Assembly: GCA_016210495.1 (NCBI GenBank)
Contig: JACQUC010000183.1
Coordinates: 1-26,767, forward strand
Source of the DNA: Chloroflexota bacterium
GTDB taxonomy: Bacteria > Chloroflexota > FW602-bin22 > JACPRP01
Direction: 5' to 3'
DNA length: 26,767 bases
Part shown: piece after piece, positions 13,920 to 24,163 of the stretch
Layout: each line of letters begins with the position of its first letter
Position numbering within the stretch: the stretch's first letter is position 1
Notes under the pieces: model-generated
Seen by the model: only the letters and a program-made list of their open reading frames with translations
What the model was told of the DNA's origin: nothing
Databases searched by the model: none
Made by a program: the position numbers and the translations under genes

Positions 13920-15137
13920 TCATCCCCCCATCCCCTCCCTCGTCACCTCGTATCCCGCTTCCAGCAGCGCGCGCAATATCTGCGCGCTGTGCTCGGGGTC
14001 GCGCGTCTCGATTGTCAGCTCCACCTCGGCCTCGTTGACGGAGAGCGGGAGCCCAAAGCGGTGGTGCGCGACGTCCACGATGTTGGCTTTCTTCTCGGCC
14101 ACGATCTTCAGTAGACCGAGGAGTTGGCCGGGCTCGTCCCTGAGTCGTGCCCTCAATATGGTGTAGCGCCCCGCCGCCGTCAGCCCGTGCTCGATGACCC
14201 GCGCCAGCAGATTGACGTCGATGTTCCCGCCGCTCAACACGACCGCCACTTTCTGGCCGGGCAGTTTGAGCTTGCCTGTAAGCAGGGCCGCCAATCCCAC
14301 CGCCCCGGCGGCTTCCACCAGCAGCTTGCAGCGCTCGAGCAGCGTGACAATCGCATGAACGATCGCATCGTCCTCCACGATAACTATGTCGTCGACCAGC
14401 CGCTTGATAACCGGAAACGTGAGATGCCCACAGCTCTTGATGGCGATGCCGTCGGCGATCGTGGTCAGCTTCTCCGAATGAGCCAGATGGCCTCTCTTGA
14501 ACGATTCGTAGCACGAGGGGGCTCCGGCGGCCTGAACGCCAATCACCTTTGTGTCGGGCCGCAGGGTCTTGGCAGCTATGGCCACGCCGGCGATCAGGCC
14601 GCCGCCGCCCACCGGCACCACGATGGCGTCCGCATCGGGCAGATCTTCCAGTATCTCCAGCCCCACGGTTCCCTGCCCGGCGATGACGTCCCAATCGTCA
14701 AAAGGGTGAACAAAAGTCAGGCCGCGCTCCTTTTGCAGCTTGCGCGCCGAGGTGTAGGCATCGTCATAGGCTCGGCCATTCAGTACAACTTCTGCACCGT
14801 AACTCCTGGTCGCCGTAACCTTGGCTATCGAGGCAAACTCGGGCATAACAACGACTGCGGGAATCCTCGCCACAGAAGCTGCGACCGCCACCCCCTGCGC
14901 GTGATTCCCTGCCGACGCGGCGATCACGCCCTTCGCCCGTTCCTGGGGACTGAGCCGCGCGATCCTGACGTACGCGCCACGTATCTTGAACGACCCGGTG
15001 CGCTGCATGTTCTCTGCTTTCAAAAACAAGTCGCTGCCGGTCAGGCGGCTGAAGGTGCTCGATTGAATCAGAGGCGTGCGCTCAGCTACGCCCGCCAGCA
15101 GCACGCCGGCGGCACGGATATCGTCAAGATCGATCAC
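13920..15137 (-). CDS. ilvA: Threonine ammonia-lyase (threonine dehydratase) with C-terminal ACT domain
   Basis: This 405-residue PLP enzyme deaminates threonine to 2-oxobutanoate, the first step of isoleucine synthesis or of threonine breakdown. The PLP lysine is Lys51 in RTGSFKIRGAY; the phosphate-binding glycine run VPVGGGGLIAG follows, with ASAGNHAQG before it. The last roughly 80 residues (from GRYTILRARLRDEPGQL) look like one ACT-type regulatory domain, so allosteric control by an amino acid is likely. The length matches the short IlvA/TdcB-with-ACT class rather than the enteric two-ACT-domain enzyme. GTG at 15137 has GAGGTGAT just upstream. It starts 12 bp after the transglutaminase gene stop, so it may be the last gene of that transcript, though its function is unrelated. 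Confidence 0.9.
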   Translation of the reverse strand: MIDLDDIRAAGVLLAGVAERTPLIQSSTFSRLTGSDLFLKAENMQRTGSFKIRGAYVRIARLSPQERAKGVIAASAGNHAQGVAVAASVARIPAVVVMPEFASIAKVTATRSYGAEVVLNGRAYDDAYTSARKLQKERGLTFVHPFDDWDVIAGQGTVGLEILEDLPDADAIVVPVGGGGLIAGVAIAAKTLRPDTKVIGVQAAGAPSCYESFKRGHLAHSEKLTTIADGIAIKSCGHLTFPVIKRLVDDIVIVEDDAIVHAIVTLLERCKLLVEAAGAVGLAALLTGKLKLPGQKVAVVLSGGNIDVNLLARVIEHGLTAAGRYTILRARLRDEPGQLLGLLKIVAEKKANIVDVAHHRFGLPLSVNEAEVELTIETRDPEHSAQILRALLEAGYEVTREGMGG

Positions 15138-15149
15138 AAGATCACCTCG

Positions 15150-17609
15150 CTAGCGCCCTACCCTGAGCCTCAGCATGGCCGCGCGGAGCTGGCGCCAGGC
15201 CCAATGGAGGTTGTCCTCTTCGCCTGAAGCGAGGTTCTTCCTTCCGAAACGGCGCCGTACGAAGGCGGACGTGATCGCTTGAATGCTATGTTGTTCGCCT
15301 GGGAGCATCGCGGCCAGAGTTCGCGCGTACTCGTAGGGCGTGTCGTTACGGCGGCGACGAAAGCCAAGCCATCCCGCCAGCTTGCACATCTTGGCATAGA
15401 CCGCTTCCTCGACGGCCAGTCCGCTCAGACCCCGGCGCCATATTGAGACGAGCGCCAGGTAGCCGATGAAAACGACCGAGCCGACCAGGCCTAGCGCTCT
15501 CAGCAAGCCGATGACCAAGCTGCCCCCGGGGCCGAAGACAAGATCGCCCGCGGCAAGCCCATTTTCGGAATCGAATTCGTCGGGCGGGAGATCCTCAAGT
15601 CCAGGCGTAGAGCCAAATCCGTCGTCCAGCGTCGCACTTGCATCCATTTCTTGCCTCTGATCCGGCGATTCGGGACGCCACACCATTGGGCGAGCTGGCG
15701 TTGGCTCGAACTCGATCCAGCCGTAATCCGGGAAGTACACCTCTGGCCAGCTATGGGCGGCCCAATCTCGAACGATAACGGAGTTGCTCGATGGGTCGGG
15801 CTCGCCGGGAGCGTAACCAGATACTACTCTCGTCGGCACGCCGATAATGCGGCCCATCACCGCCATAGCCGAAGCGAAGTAGTCGCAGTAACCCTCCTTG
15901 ATGTCGAACACGAAGAAGTCGACCGCATCGCGTACACCTGTCGGCATCTTGACCACGTCGTTGTAAGCCAGTCCGCGCAAATGGGCTTCTATCGCGGCCA
16001 TTCTATCATATGGATTGCTGTATCCCCCCGTCAGTTGCCGCGCGAGCTGCGCGGTCCTGGGCGTTATCGTCCTGGGCAGAGACAGGTATCTGTCCAGCAC
16101 CCACTGCGGATACTGCGTCCCGGCCTGTCGCAGCGACGCGATGTCCGCTTCCGAGACGGAAGATATGGCTGTGTAGGTCAGCCCCCGTCGCAGCATCCCC
16201 GAGCTCCTTATCGCCGTGACGTCGGCGTAATCCGGATCCACTGGACGCAGCTCCACCGAAGCCAAGCTTCGACCGCGCACCGCAAGTCCAACTAGTTCGA
16301 GATCAGGCGACAGGGCCGACGACAACCGCGCGACAACGCTGGGCGCGACAGTCACCACGTTGTCCCCCGACTGCACGGGGATTCTGCCCTGAGCGGCCCT
16401 GTCCGCCAGCAGCTCCACGGCGCTTCGGAAGTCCTCCGGCACGGCCTCGAAGTCAGCGCTTTCGCCCAGATCGATGCGCACCGTCGCGGGTAGCTCCATC
16501 TCGGCGGTGGTGGGGATGCTGATGCGCTTTGGCTGCGCGGCGGCGAACACCACCGTTCCCCGAGGCTGCACGACCGTAATGGTCTGCGTGACGTCCCGCC
16601 GCACACCATAGTCGGCCACCAAACGGTGTTCCTCGTTGGGATAGATTCTGTATGTCGAGCGCTCGGATGCCAGCCATCCCTGGCCCGTGTATTTCTCGTA
16701 GACGACCCCTTTCAGCCTGCGCGGCTCGTCCCCAGCGACACGCAGGACAACCTCGCCCCCGAGCCGGACGCCACTTCTCAGTGCCAGCGTCTTCCCGAAG
16801 CCACTGAACGCGTATTGGCTCCTTGGGCGAAGCCCGCCAAACAGTCTGTTGAACTCAGATTGCACGTCATCCCAGGGTCGACTCAAGCCCAGCCACGCCT
16901 CCGACATCTGCTGGCCCGCGAACAGCGTGCCGGGCGCCACCCAGGCGACCGAAACCAGGATCAGAGTTGCGACGAAGCCGATACGTACCAATTGCCATCC
17001 CAGTTCCCCCCCGAAGGTTACGCCGGCCTCTCGCCAGGTCTTAAGCTGCGAATACACGTTTAGTCGAGCCACCAGCGTGATCGCACACAGCAGAAACACG
17101 AAGAAATACGCCGTCAATTGCGGCGCGTAAGATAGATTCAGGATCAAGGCGGCGCCCGCCGCTAGGCTTATCCACCAGCCAGTGTGACTGTAGAAAACGG
17201 TCCAGGCCCCTAGGTAGCCGATAATCCAGGTTACTCCCGCCACCAGCAAGAGGAACAGAAGGTTGTCCGTCGCTATGCCTCCCGCGGCCACGACGCTGAG
17301 CCACTCGTTGAAGCGCTCCGCAATCTCGGCCAGACGATCGACGAGAGTGCCCTCTGGCATCGCCTGGCTGACAAAATACAGAACAGCTCCGGCGCCAACC
17401 ACGGTGGAAGACGCGTGCAAGATAGCACCAGGCAGTCGTACGCGTGAGAACACATAGCCCCATAGTAGAGAGACGGTAGCGATCCACGGCAGTATGCCCA
17501 TCCCATCGACCCAGCCGGCCGCCAGCACTGCCCCCACGACGCTGAATAGCATGACGAAAAGAAGCAGAAAAGACAGCCAGCCCTCTTCAGGCTTCAGCAG
17601 ATTACCCAT
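15150..17609 (-). CDS. TgpA-like membrane transglutaminase-core protein with DUF4129-like tail
   Basis: This 819-residue membrane protein is of the DUF3488/transglutaminase type. About the first 240 residues hold six or so membrane helices. A large extracytoplasmic part contains the transglutaminase core with an apparent Cys-His-Asp triad: Cys575 (EGYCDYFAS), His619 (WAAHSWPEVYF) and Asp628 (PDYGWIEFEPTP). Another membrane helix follows, and the last 90 residues (from VEEAVYAKMCKLAGWLG) match the DUF4129 pattern. ATG at 17609 overlaps the end of the DUF58 gene by 8 bp, so they are coupled. With MoxR and DUF58 neighbours it forms a well-known but poorly understood cluster; the substrate of the transglutaminase/protease-like domain is unknown. 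Confidence 0.9.
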   Translation of the reverse strand: MGNLLKPEEGWLSFLLLFVMLFSVVGAVLAAGWVDGMGILPWIATVSLLWGYVFSRVRLPGAILHASSTVVGAGAVLYFVSQAMPEGTLVDRLAEIAERFNEWLSVVAAGGIATDNLLFLLLVAGVTWIIGYLGAWTVFYSHTGWWISLAAGAALILNLSYAPQLTAYFFVFLLCAITLVARLNVYSQLKTWREAGVTFGGELGWQLVRIGFVATLILVSVAWVAPGTLFAGQQMSEAWLGLSRPWDDVQSEFNRLFGGLRPRSQYAFSGFGKTLALRSGVRLGGEVVLRVAGDEPRRLKGVVYEKYTGQGWLASERSTYRIYPNEEHRLVADYGVRRDVTQTITVVQPRGTVVFAAAQPKRISIPTTAEMELPATVRIDLGESADFEAVPEDFRSAVELLADRAAQGRIPVQSGDNVVTVAPSVVARLSSALSPDLELVGLAVRGRSLASVELRPVDPDYADVTAIRSSGMLRRGLTYTAISSVSEADIASLRQAGTQYPQWVLDRYLSLPRTITPRTAQLARQLTGGYSNPYDRMAAIEAHLRGLAYNDVVKMPTGVRDAVDFFVFDIKEGYCDYFASAMAVMGRIIGVPTRVVSGYAPGEPDPSSNSVIVRDWAAHSWPEVYFPDYGWIEFEPTPARPMVWRPESPDQRQEMDASATLDDGFGSTPGLEDLPPDEFDSENGLAAGDLVFGPGGSLVIGLLRALGLVGSVVFIGYLALVSIWRRGLSGLAVEEAVYAKMCKLAGWLGFRRRRNDTPYEYARTLAAMLPGEQHSIQAITSAFVRRRFGRKNLASGEEDNLHWAWRQLRAAMLRLRVGR

Positions 17610-18822
17610 GCCACTGCCTCCGCACGCCGTTTCTCTGCCCCGACAGAGCGCGGTCGAGGGCGTCGCCTCGCTTCACCCAGTAAGTCGGTATGTCGGCTTC
17701 GGCCAAAGAGCTCAGCAGGAGAACCGAGCTTTCCCCGGGAGCGAAGGTGTTCGCCTCCAGGGCGACGGCCACGACTCGGACGCCCCGCAACATTATGTCA
17801 CGCAGTGCCCGTGGCCAGCTCTCATCCAGCGACGGTGTGACGACGACCAACGTCGTGTTGCGTCCAAATCGGCTTCCTTCGGCAAAAAGAACCTCGGCAA
17901 GACTAACCCGCCCATCGGCCTTCATCACGGCCAGCTCTTCCAGAATCTTCGTCAACTGCCGCAGGCCTCGGTCGCTGTGAATCACGGCGTGGTGAGCCCC
18001 GTAAGCAACCAAACCTACCGATCGATTTGCCGAGAGGAAATGCCTGGAGATGGATGCGGCGATGGTCACGCCGTATTCCTCGGTCGATTCCTGTCCGAGG
18101 CCCGCCTGAGGCTCGCGCTCCATATCCAGAAAGACCCAAACGTCGGAGGACGGATCCATCTGGAACTCCTTAACCATCAGGCGGCGATTACGCGCCGTGG
18201 AAAGCCAGTGAATGCGGTTGAAGGCGTCGCCGGGAACGTACTCGCGGATGCCCTGGACACTGGGCGTAAAGAAGTGGGCCCGGTGGGTCATTCTGGGGCC
18301 GCCCTGAAGGTCGCCGACGGGGATATCAAAGTCCGGCAAGTCCACGGTTGCTGGGTAGACGATCAGGGGTCGCCTGTCCGCTATTGGCCGAGTCGCCACA
18401 AACAGGCCAAAGGGGTCGCCACTTGAAACCGTCGCGGGACCCAGCCAAAACTTGCCCCGCAGGCGACATAGCGTTTTGACCCGCCACGAGGTCTTCGCCT
18501 TGCCGCGCAGCAGGAGAGCTCGACTCGCGTTGTGGCCGGCTAGCGTCGAGTGGTCTCGAACAGCCAACCAGATCTTTGGCAGAAACGACGTGTTCTCGAC
18601 GAAGAACTCCTCTTCGGCCACGTCTCCCACCTGGCTGCGATGGTTCAGGGTATTCCTCGTAAACTTCAGGCCCCGCGTGTTGGCCCGGCTCCAAACGAAC
18701 GACACTGCCAGCGTCCCCGCCAGGACGTAGAACAACTGGCTCAGCAAGGGAAACCCGCTGATGAGCCCGGCAGCCAGGACGATGAAGATCACAACGATGG
18801 CTTTCCGGCCGTTAGGGGTCAT
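17602..18822 (-). CDS. DUF58 domain protein
   Basis: This 406-residue protein has two adjacent N-terminal membrane helices (about residues 7-45) and a cytoplasmic remainder. The DUF58 signature is clear in REYVPGDAFNRIHWLSTARN followed by LMVKEF. The C-terminal half has the alternating pattern of a von Willebrand A-like fold (VWVFLDMERE, TTLVVVTPSLDE), common in partners of MoxR ATPases. ATG at 18822 lies 7 bp after the moxR stop, and its ribosome site is weak, which suggests translational coupling. It overlaps the next gene by 8 bp. The likely role is as the target of the MoxR chaperone acting together with the transglutaminase protein in an envelope function. Confidence 0.9.
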   Translation of the reverse strand: MTPNGRKAIVVIFIVLAAGLISGFPLLSQLFYVLAGTLAVSFVWSRANTRGLKFTRNTLNHRSQVGDVAEEEFFVENTSFLPKIWLAVRDHSTLAGHNASRALLLRGKAKTSWRVKTLCRLRGKFWLGPATVSSGDPFGLFVATRPIADRRPLIVYPATVDLPDFDIPVGDLQGGPRMTHRAHFFTPSVQGIREYVPGDAFNRIHWLSTARNRRLMVKEFQMDPSSDVWVFLDMEREPQAGLGQESTEEYGVTIAASISRHFLSANRSVGLVAYGAHHAVIHSDRGLRQLTKILEELAVMKADGRVSLAEVLFAEGSRFGRNTTLVVVTPSLDESWPRALRDIMLRGVRVVAVALEANTFAPGESSVLLLSSLAEADIPTYWVKRGDALDRALSGQRNGVRRQWHG

Positions 18823-18829
18823 CGTCGCG

Positions 18830-19783
18830 CTACTTTCGAACTTGGGCGCCGGGAACCGGCGTACTGTCCAGCACCTCGGCCACTATCGCGTCAGGGCTCA
18901 CATTCTTTACGCGTGCCGAGGGACTTGTGATGATACGATGCGACAGAGTGGCCCGCGCCAGGGCCTTTACGTCGTCCGGAACGACGTAATCCCGGCCGCG
19001 CAACACAGCTCTGGCTTGGCTGGCGCGAAAGAGGGCCAGGGAGCCTCGGGGGCTTGCACCGAGATATACGTCCGGGTGCCGCCGCGTGGCCCTGACGATG
19101 GAAACGATGTAATCTCGGATCAACGCATCCGCGTAGACGTCACGACGAAGGGCCTGCTGGACCTCGATCAACTCCTGCGCGTCGACAACCTGCTGTAGCC
19201 CCTGGATCGGGTGAACCACCTGTTGGCGCTCGAGGATGTTGATCTCGTCCGCCTTGTCCGGATAACCCAGGCTGATGCGCACGAGAAATCGATCCAGTTG
19301 CGCCTCGGGCAGCGGAAAGGTCCCCTCGTACTCGATTGGGTTCTGCGTCGCGAGTACCAGGAACGGCGCCGGCATGAGATGCGTGACACCGTCGATGCTG
19401 ATCTGGCGCTCTTCCATACACTCCAGCAGCGCCGACTGCGTCTTCGGCGTGGCGCGGTTCACCTCATCGGCGAGAACGATCTGGGCCAGGATCGGCCCGG
19501 GCCGAAATTCAAATTCACCAGTCTTCTGGTTATAGATGGACACGCCCGTCACGTCGCTCGGCAATAGGTCCGGCGTAAACTGGATGCGCTTGAAGTTGCA
19601 ACCAATCGATCTGGCCACAGACTTCGCCAGCATCGTCTTCCCCACGCCAGGGACGTCCTCGATGAGGACGTGGCCCTGGCACATCAGGGCGAGAAGAACC
19701 AGCTCCACCTCCTCACGTTTCCCCACCATGACCTTTTCAATGTTGCCCAGGACCTTGTCCGCAAAGCTCTGGACCATCGTCAT
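18830..19783 (-). CDS. MoxR-family AAA+ ATPase
   Basis: This 317-residue cytoplasmic AAA+ ATPase is thought to act as a chaperone activating VWA/DUF58-type partner proteins. It shows Walker [15 protein letters not shown] (about residues 42-55), Walker [21 protein letters not shown] and the sensor-1 region [22 protein letters not shown]-terminal lid domain follows. ATG at 19783 has GGGAGGAG 7 nt upstream; a second ATG two codons later and a longer upstream frame are less likely. It is the first gene of the moxR - DUF58 - transglutaminase set. It lies 130 bp after secA on the same strand, in a gap holding a TTGACA (19904-19899) without a convincing -10 box. Confidence 0.92.
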   Translation of the reverse strand: MTMVQSFADKVLGNIEKVMVGKREEVELVLLALMCQGHVLIEDVPGVGKTMLAKSVARSIGCNFKRIQFTPDLLPSDVTGVSIYNQKTGEFEFRPGPILAQIVLADEVNRATPKTQSALLECMEERQISIDGVTHLMPAPFLVLATQNPIEYEGTFPLPEAQLDRFLVRISLGYPDKADEINILERQQVVHPIQGLQQVVDAQELIEVQQALRRDVYADALIRDYIVSIVRATRRHPDVYLGASPRGSLALFRASQARAVLRGRDYVVPDDVKALARATLSHRIITSPSARVKNVSPDAIVAEVLDSTPVPGAQVRK

Positions 19784-19913
19784 CGCGCGACTCCTCCCCG
19801 TGGAAGATGGGTCCTTAGTAAGATGTGGAGCTAGACAGATTACCGGGGGTGGCACAAGTCAGAAACGGCACACTAATTCGGGAAGCGATGGGACAGCATG
19901 TCAAAGCAGGGCT

Positions 19914-22625
19914 TCACTTCCCGTGGCACTTCTTGTATTTCTTGCCGCTGCCGCAAGGACAGGGGTCATTGCGTCCAACCTTCCGTCCAGCCCGTACCGG
20001 CTCTCGATTACCCTCGCCACCATCCTCCCGATTGGTTCGCACCGCTCGAGGCGCACGCGGCGCCTCCGGGTGGATGGTAACGTGATAGATACTGTGAACG
20101 ATGCCGCGTCGAATCCCAACCAACAGACTCTGAAACATACTGTAGGCCTCGGACTTGTACTCCACCAGAGGGTCCCTCTGGCCGTAGGCACGAAGCCCGA
20201 TACCTTCGCGAAGCTCGTCCAAGGCCGTCAAGTGCTGCACCCAGAGGCGGTCGATGATGTGGAGCATCACCAGCCTCTCGAGATGCCGCATCATCTCGCT
20301 GCCGATCTGACGCTCTTTCCCCTGGTACATCTGCTCGGCGATCTCTTGCAGCCTCTCTTCCAGCTCGGCGCGGCTGAGGTCGCCCAGACTCTTCGCCTCG
20401 AAGGTGGAAGGCAACGGAACAATTGCCTTGTAGGCAACAAAGAGGTTCTCCAGCGCCTCTTCGTCGTCGTCGCCAGCCGCCGCGTACCCGGTCGCGAGGT
20501 TGCTGATCTCCTCGCGAATCATCCCCCGGATGACGTCGTTGAGATCTTCCTTGGCCAGTATCTTCCGCCGCTCGGCGTAGATCACCTCGCGGTGCTTATT
20601 CATCACGTCGTCATACTCGACCACGTGCTTACGAATGTCGAAGTTATAGCCCTCGACCTTGATCTGTGAGTTCTCGATGGACTTCGAGACCAGGGAGTGC
20701 TCGATCGGTATGTCGTCCTCCAGCCCCAGCCGGTCCATGATCTTGGCAATGCCGCTGCCACCAAAACGGCGCATCAGGTCATCTTCCAGGGAGACGTAGA
20801 ACCTGGACGAACCGGGGTCTCCTTGGCGGCCCGCGCGGCCACGGAGCTGATTGTCGATACGTCGGGCCTCGTGCCGCTCGGTGCCCACGATGTGCAGGCC
20901 GCCCAGCGCGACCACTTTCTCCCGGTCTCGGCGGCAAATCTCTTCCACATCTCGTAGCGCGCTTTCGATCTGCTCGGGGCTTGCCGTCGCGGCGTCGATC
21001 CCTCGGTGCTTCAGCGCATCGTCCACCAGGCCGGCAGGATTCCCCCCGAGCAGTATGTCCACGCCACGGCCCGCCATGTTGGTGGCGATGGTGACTGCCC
21101 CGGGCCGGCCCGCCTGCGCGATAATCGCCGCTTCCTTCTCGTGGTATTTAGCGTTCAAAACCTGGTGCGGAACTCCCTTGCGCGCCAGCATCCCGCTGAG
21201 ATGCTCCGACTTCTCGATCGAGATCGTGCCAACTAGCACCGGTCTGCCGCTGCTGTAGCACTCGGCGAGCTCGCCGACCACCGCCCGGAACTTGGCTTCT
21301 TCGTTCTTGTAAACCAGATCCGGGTTGTCTTGCCTTACCATGGGACGATGAGTCGGGATCACCACCACGTCCAGATTGTAGATCTTGTGGAACTCGTCCT
21401 GCTCAGTCGCAGCCGTGCCCGTCATTCCTGCCAGCTTCTCATACATACGAAAGTAGTTCTGGAAGGTGATAGTGGCCAGGGTCTGGCTTTCCCGCTGGAT
21501 CTTGACGCTTTCCTTCGCCTCTATCGCCTGGTGCAGACCCTCACTGTAGCGTCGGCCGAGCATCAGCCGACCTGTGAACTCGTCGACGATGACAATCTCG
21601 GCCTCCCTGTCGTTGTGGCTAATGACCTGGCCGTTTCTGTACAGGACGTAGTCACGATCCCGCCTGAAGATGAACTGCGCCTTGAGCGCCTGCTCGAGAT
21701 AGTGCGAGAGCTCGTAGTTGGCCGGGTCGTAGAGGTTTGCCAGACCCAGCCACCGCTCGACCTTACCGATGCCGGTCTCAGTCAACGTCACCAATCGGAG
21801 CTTCTCGTCGATCTTGTAGTCCACTTCCCGCTGTAAGCGTGGCACCAACCGGGCAAACAAATAGTAGTAATTGGTCGACTCCTCCGCCTGTCCCGAGATT
21901 ATGAGCGGGGTGCGAGCTTCGTCGACGAGGATGTTGTCGACCTCGTCGACGATGGCGTAGAAAAGCTCTCGCTGGACGCACTGGGCGGCGTCGGCCACCA
22001 TATTGTCACGCAGAAAATCGAATCCGAACTCGTTGTTCGTCCCATAGGTGATGTCTGCCCGGTAAGCCTCACGGCGCTCGACAGGACGGAAGTAACGCAG
22101 CCTGGGGTCAGGGTTGACGTAGCTGCGATCGAACAAGAATGCGCTCTCGTGCTGAATCACACCTACGGTAAGCCCGAGCAGGTCGTAGATAGGGCCCATC
22201 CACTGGGCATCTCGTTTTGCCAGGTAATCGTTGACGGTGACCAGGTGCGCCCCTTTGCCCGCGAGGGCGTTCAAATACAGAGGTAATGTCGCGACGAGCG
22301 TCTTGCCTTCGCCTGTGCGCATCTCGGCTATCTTGCCCAGGTGCAGCACCATCCCACCCAGCAACTGCACGTCGTAGTGCGTCAGGCCAATAGTCCTCGT
22401 GGAGGCCTCACGCACGGCGGCAAACGCTTCTGGCAGAAGACTATCCAGATCATCGCCGGCAAGATAGCGACCACGGAACTCCGTCGTCTTGTCACGCAGC
22501 TCCTCATTGCTCAGGCCAGCGTATTCATGCCTCAAGCCATTGACTTCCTGGACGATCGGTTCCAGGCTCTTCAGTTGTTTTTCGTTGACATTGCCGGTAA
22601 TAAGCTTTGTTACCCAGCCAAACAT
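19914..22625 (-). CDS. secA: Protein translocase ATPase SecA
   Basis: This 903-residue motor protein pushes unfolded preproteins through the SecYEG channel. Nucleotide-binding domain 1 has Walker [14 protein letters not shown] (about residues 101-113) and the DEVD box ([16 protein letters not shown]). The preprotein-binding region, helicase domain 2 ([36 protein letters not shown]) and the helical wing and scaffold follow. The C-terminus ends in the zinc-binding SEC-C tail [15 protein letters not shown], usually involved in SecB or lipid contact. ATG at 22625 gives the standard N-terminus; its ribosome site is weak. The protein is full length with no missing parts. It is divergent from prs. 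Confidence 0.97.
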   Translation of the reverse strand: MFGWVTKLITGNVNEKQLKSLEPIVQEVNGLRHEYAGLSNEELRDKTTEFRGRYLAGDDLDSLLPEAFAAVREASTRTIGLTHYDVQLLGGMVLHLGKIAEMRTGEGKTLVATLPLYLNALAGKGAHLVTVNDYLAKRDAQWMGPIYDLLGLTVGVIQHESAFLFDRSYVNPDPRLRYFRPVERREAYRADITYGTNNEFGFDFLRDNMVADAAQCVQRELFYAIVDEVDNILVDEARTPLIISGQAEESTNYYYLFARLVPRLQREVDYKIDEKLRLVTLTETGIGKVERWLGLANLYDPANYELSHYLEQALKAQFIFRRDRDYVLYRNGQVISHNDREAEIVIVDEFTGRLMLGRRYSEGLHQAIEAKESVKIQRESQTLATITFQNYFRMYEKLAGMTGTAATEQDEFHKIYNLDVVVIPTHRPMVRQDNPDLVYKNEEAKFRAVVGELAECYSSGRPVLVGTISIEKSEHLSGMLARKGVPHQVLNAKYHEKEAAIIAQAGRPGAVTIATNMAGRGVDILLGGNPAGLVDDALKHRGIDAATASPEQIESALRDVEEICRRDREKVVALGGLHIVGTERHEARRIDNQLRGRAGRQGDPGSSRFYVSLEDDLMRRFGGSGIAKIMDRLGLEDDIPIEHSLVSKSIENSQIKVEGYNFDIRKHVVEYDDVMNKHREVIYAERRKILAKEDLNDVIRGMIREEISNLATGYAAAGDDDEEALENLFVAYKAIVPLPSTFEAKSLGDLSRAELEERLQEIAEQMYQGKERQIGSEMMRHLERLVMLHIIDRLWVQHLTALDELREGIGLRAYGQRDPLVEYKSEAYSMFQSLLVGIRRGIVHSIYHVTIHPEAPRAPRAVRTNREDGGEGNREPVRAGRKVGRNDPCPCGSGKKYKKCHGK

Positions 22626-22666
22626 CGTCGGTACACCATTTGTGGACTGTGCAAAAATCCCCTAAC

Positions 22667-22696
22667 AGTTTAGCACATAAACAGGCCACGACGCAA
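22667..22696 (-). promoter_or_regulatory. Candidate secA promoter
   Basis: On the minus strand TTGCGT (22696-22691) and TAAACT (22672-22667) are separated by 18 bases, with a TGC extended -10. Start near 22660, about 35 bases before the secA ATG. Confidence 0.45.
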
Positions 22697-22711
22697 TGAA
22701 AAACATGGCCG

Positions 22712-22741
22712 TTGCCAAGCAAGCATCTGATGTGATATATT
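22712..22741 (+). promoter_or_regulatory. Candidate prs promoter
   Basis: TTGCCA (22712-22717) and TATATT (22736-22741) are 18 bases apart. A start near 22748 falls after the most upstream possible TTG start (22740), which supports translation from the GTG at 22776. Confidence 0.5.
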
Positions 22742-22775
22742 GTCGGCTAAAGAGAAGCACGAGGGGGTGACACGA

Positions 22776-23720
22776 GTGTATGGTAAGCTGAGCATCTTCA
22801 CCGGCAACGCCAACCCTGCCTTTGCCCGGGCCGTGGCCGAGACCATCGGCATTCCGCTGGGGCAGGCAGATGTATTTGAATTCAGCAACGAAAACATCTT
22901 CGTTAGAATAAACGACGTCGTCCGCGAGCAGGACGTTTTTGTGATACAGCCAACCTGCTCCCCGGTGAACCGCAGCATTATGGAGCTCCTGATAATGATC
23001 GACGCGCTGAAGCGAGCGTCGGCCGCCCGCATCACGGCCGTCATCCCGTATTTTGGCTACAGCCGCACCGACAAGAAGGATCAGCCTCGCGTGCCAATCA
23101 CGGCTCGGCTCATCGCCGATATGATCACCGTCGCGGGGGCCAGCCGCGTCCTGACTATGGATCTGCACGCCGGCCAGATTCAGGGCTTCTTCAGCATTCC
23201 CGTGGACGAGCTAACGGCTTTCAATATTATGACGCGGTATTTCCGCGAGAAGCACCCACAGGCGGTAGTGGTCGCCCCCGACCTTGGAACCGCTAAGAAA
23301 GCGCGGAACTTCGCCGAGCGAATAGGCGCGCCCCTGGCCGTCATCGAGAAGCGTCGGCTGGGCAACGAGTCAAGGACACAGACACTCAACGTGATCGGCG
23401 AGGTCAAGGGTCGCCAGGCCATTATCATCGACGACGAGATCGACACCGCGGGCTCGATGATGGACGCCTGCCACGTGCTGGAGCAGGCCGGCATATGGGA
23501 GATCTACGCCTGCTGCACCCACGCCGTGCTGTCGGGGCCGGCGGTGGACCGAATGCGAGAGGCCAGCATCAAGGAACTGGTCACCACCGACACCGTTCCG
23601 CTGCCCGAGCACAAGCGGCTGGACAAAATGACGGTGCTTTCGGTAGCACCCCTATTTGCGGAGACCATAAAGCGCATCCACGACGGAGGCTCGGTGGGGG
23701 CGCTGTTCGATACGTACTAG
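22776..23720 (+). CDS. prs: Ribose-phosphate pyrophosphokinase (PRPP synthetase)
   Basis: This 314-residue enzyme transfers pyrophosphate from ATP to ribose-5-phosphate, making PRPP for purine, pyrimidine, histidine, tryptophan and NAD synthesis. It shows the N-terminal KLSIFTGNANPAFA, the ATP-binding flexible loop PYFGYSRTDKKDQPRVP (residues 91-107), the metal-binding DLHAGQIQGFF (129-139) and the PRPP loop IIIDDEIDTAGSMMD (216-230). The PRPP loop reads DDEIDTAGS where most enzymes have DDxIDTAGT, a mild difference. GTG at 22776 is preferred because GAGGGGG lies 8 nt upstream and the length then fits the family; GTG 22767 and TTG 22740 lie in the same frame but fit less well. Its TAG overlaps the stop codon of the convergent Nudix gene. 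Confidence 0.93.
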   Translation: MYGKLSIFTGNANPAFARAVAETIGIPLGQADVFEFSNENIFVRINDVVREQDVFVIQPTCSPVNRSIMELLIMIDALKRASAARITAVIPYFGYSRTDKKDQPRVPITARLIADMITVAGASRVLTMDLHAGQIQGFFSIPVDELTAFNIMTRYFREKHPQAVVVAPDLGTAKKARNFAERIGAPLAVIEKRRLGNESRTQTLNVIGEVKGRQAIIIDDEIDTAGSMMDACHVLEQAGIWEIYACCTHAVLSGPAVDRMREASIKELVTTDTVPLPEHKRLDKMTVLSVAPLFAETIKRIHDGGSVGALFDTY

Positions 23721-24163
23721 ATTAGCGCCAGCATTTCTGCGGCCTTCTGCACTATCTCGCGCTCACCTTTGTAGGCCAGCGCCACTCCTGCCGCATCGAT
23801 GGGGAACCACCGCACTTCCGCCACTTCCCAATCGTGGTTACTGGTATCTCCGCCAGTGCACTCCATCAGGAAGAACTTCACCGTCTTGAAAATCCGTACT
23901 TTCTCCTTTGAGAAGTACCAGTAGTTAACCTCACCGATGTTGTCCACCAGAGTGGCATCAAGGCCGGTTTCCTCTCTGACCTCTCGCAAGGCGGCCTCCT
24001 CGGTGCGCTCGCGCCGCTCGACCAGGCCTTTGGGCAGGGCCCAAACTCGCTCTCCGTGCACGTCCGCACGGCCGATCAGCGCCACCTCTGTGCCGGCGTC
24101 CAGCCGCCGAAACACCACCCCTCCGGCCGACACCTCTCGCCTAGTCTTGCGTGTGCTTACCAT
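23717..24163 (-). CDS. Nudix hydrolase
   Basis: This 148-residue enzyme cleaves nucleoside-diphosphate-linked compounds. A complete Nudix box spans residues 46-68, with G46, E52, R60, E61, E64, E65 and G67 all in register. The preceding strand (SAGGVVFRR, ALIGR) and WALPKG before the box fit the MutT/diadenosine polyphosphate hydrolase type of fold; substrate is not predictable. ATG at 24161-24163 gives the family-like N-terminus; the upstream GGTGGG site is weak. A TATAAT lies at 24194-24189 on this strand, about 25 bases before the ATG, without a clear -35 box. The stop codon shares CTAG with the prs stop. Confidence 0.9.
   Translation of the reverse strand: MVSTRKTRREVSAGGVVFRRLDAGTEVALIGRADVHGERVWALPKGLVERRERTEEAALREVREETGLDATLVDNIGEVNYWYFSKEKVRIFKTVKFFLMECTGGDTSNHDWEVAEVRWFPIDAAGVALAYKGEREIVQKAAEMLALI

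Noticed and set aside
22740..22775. prs start at TTG 22740
   Set aside because: It overlaps the -10 box of the likely promoter and lacks a ribosome site; GTG 22776 fits both the family and the GAGGGGG site.
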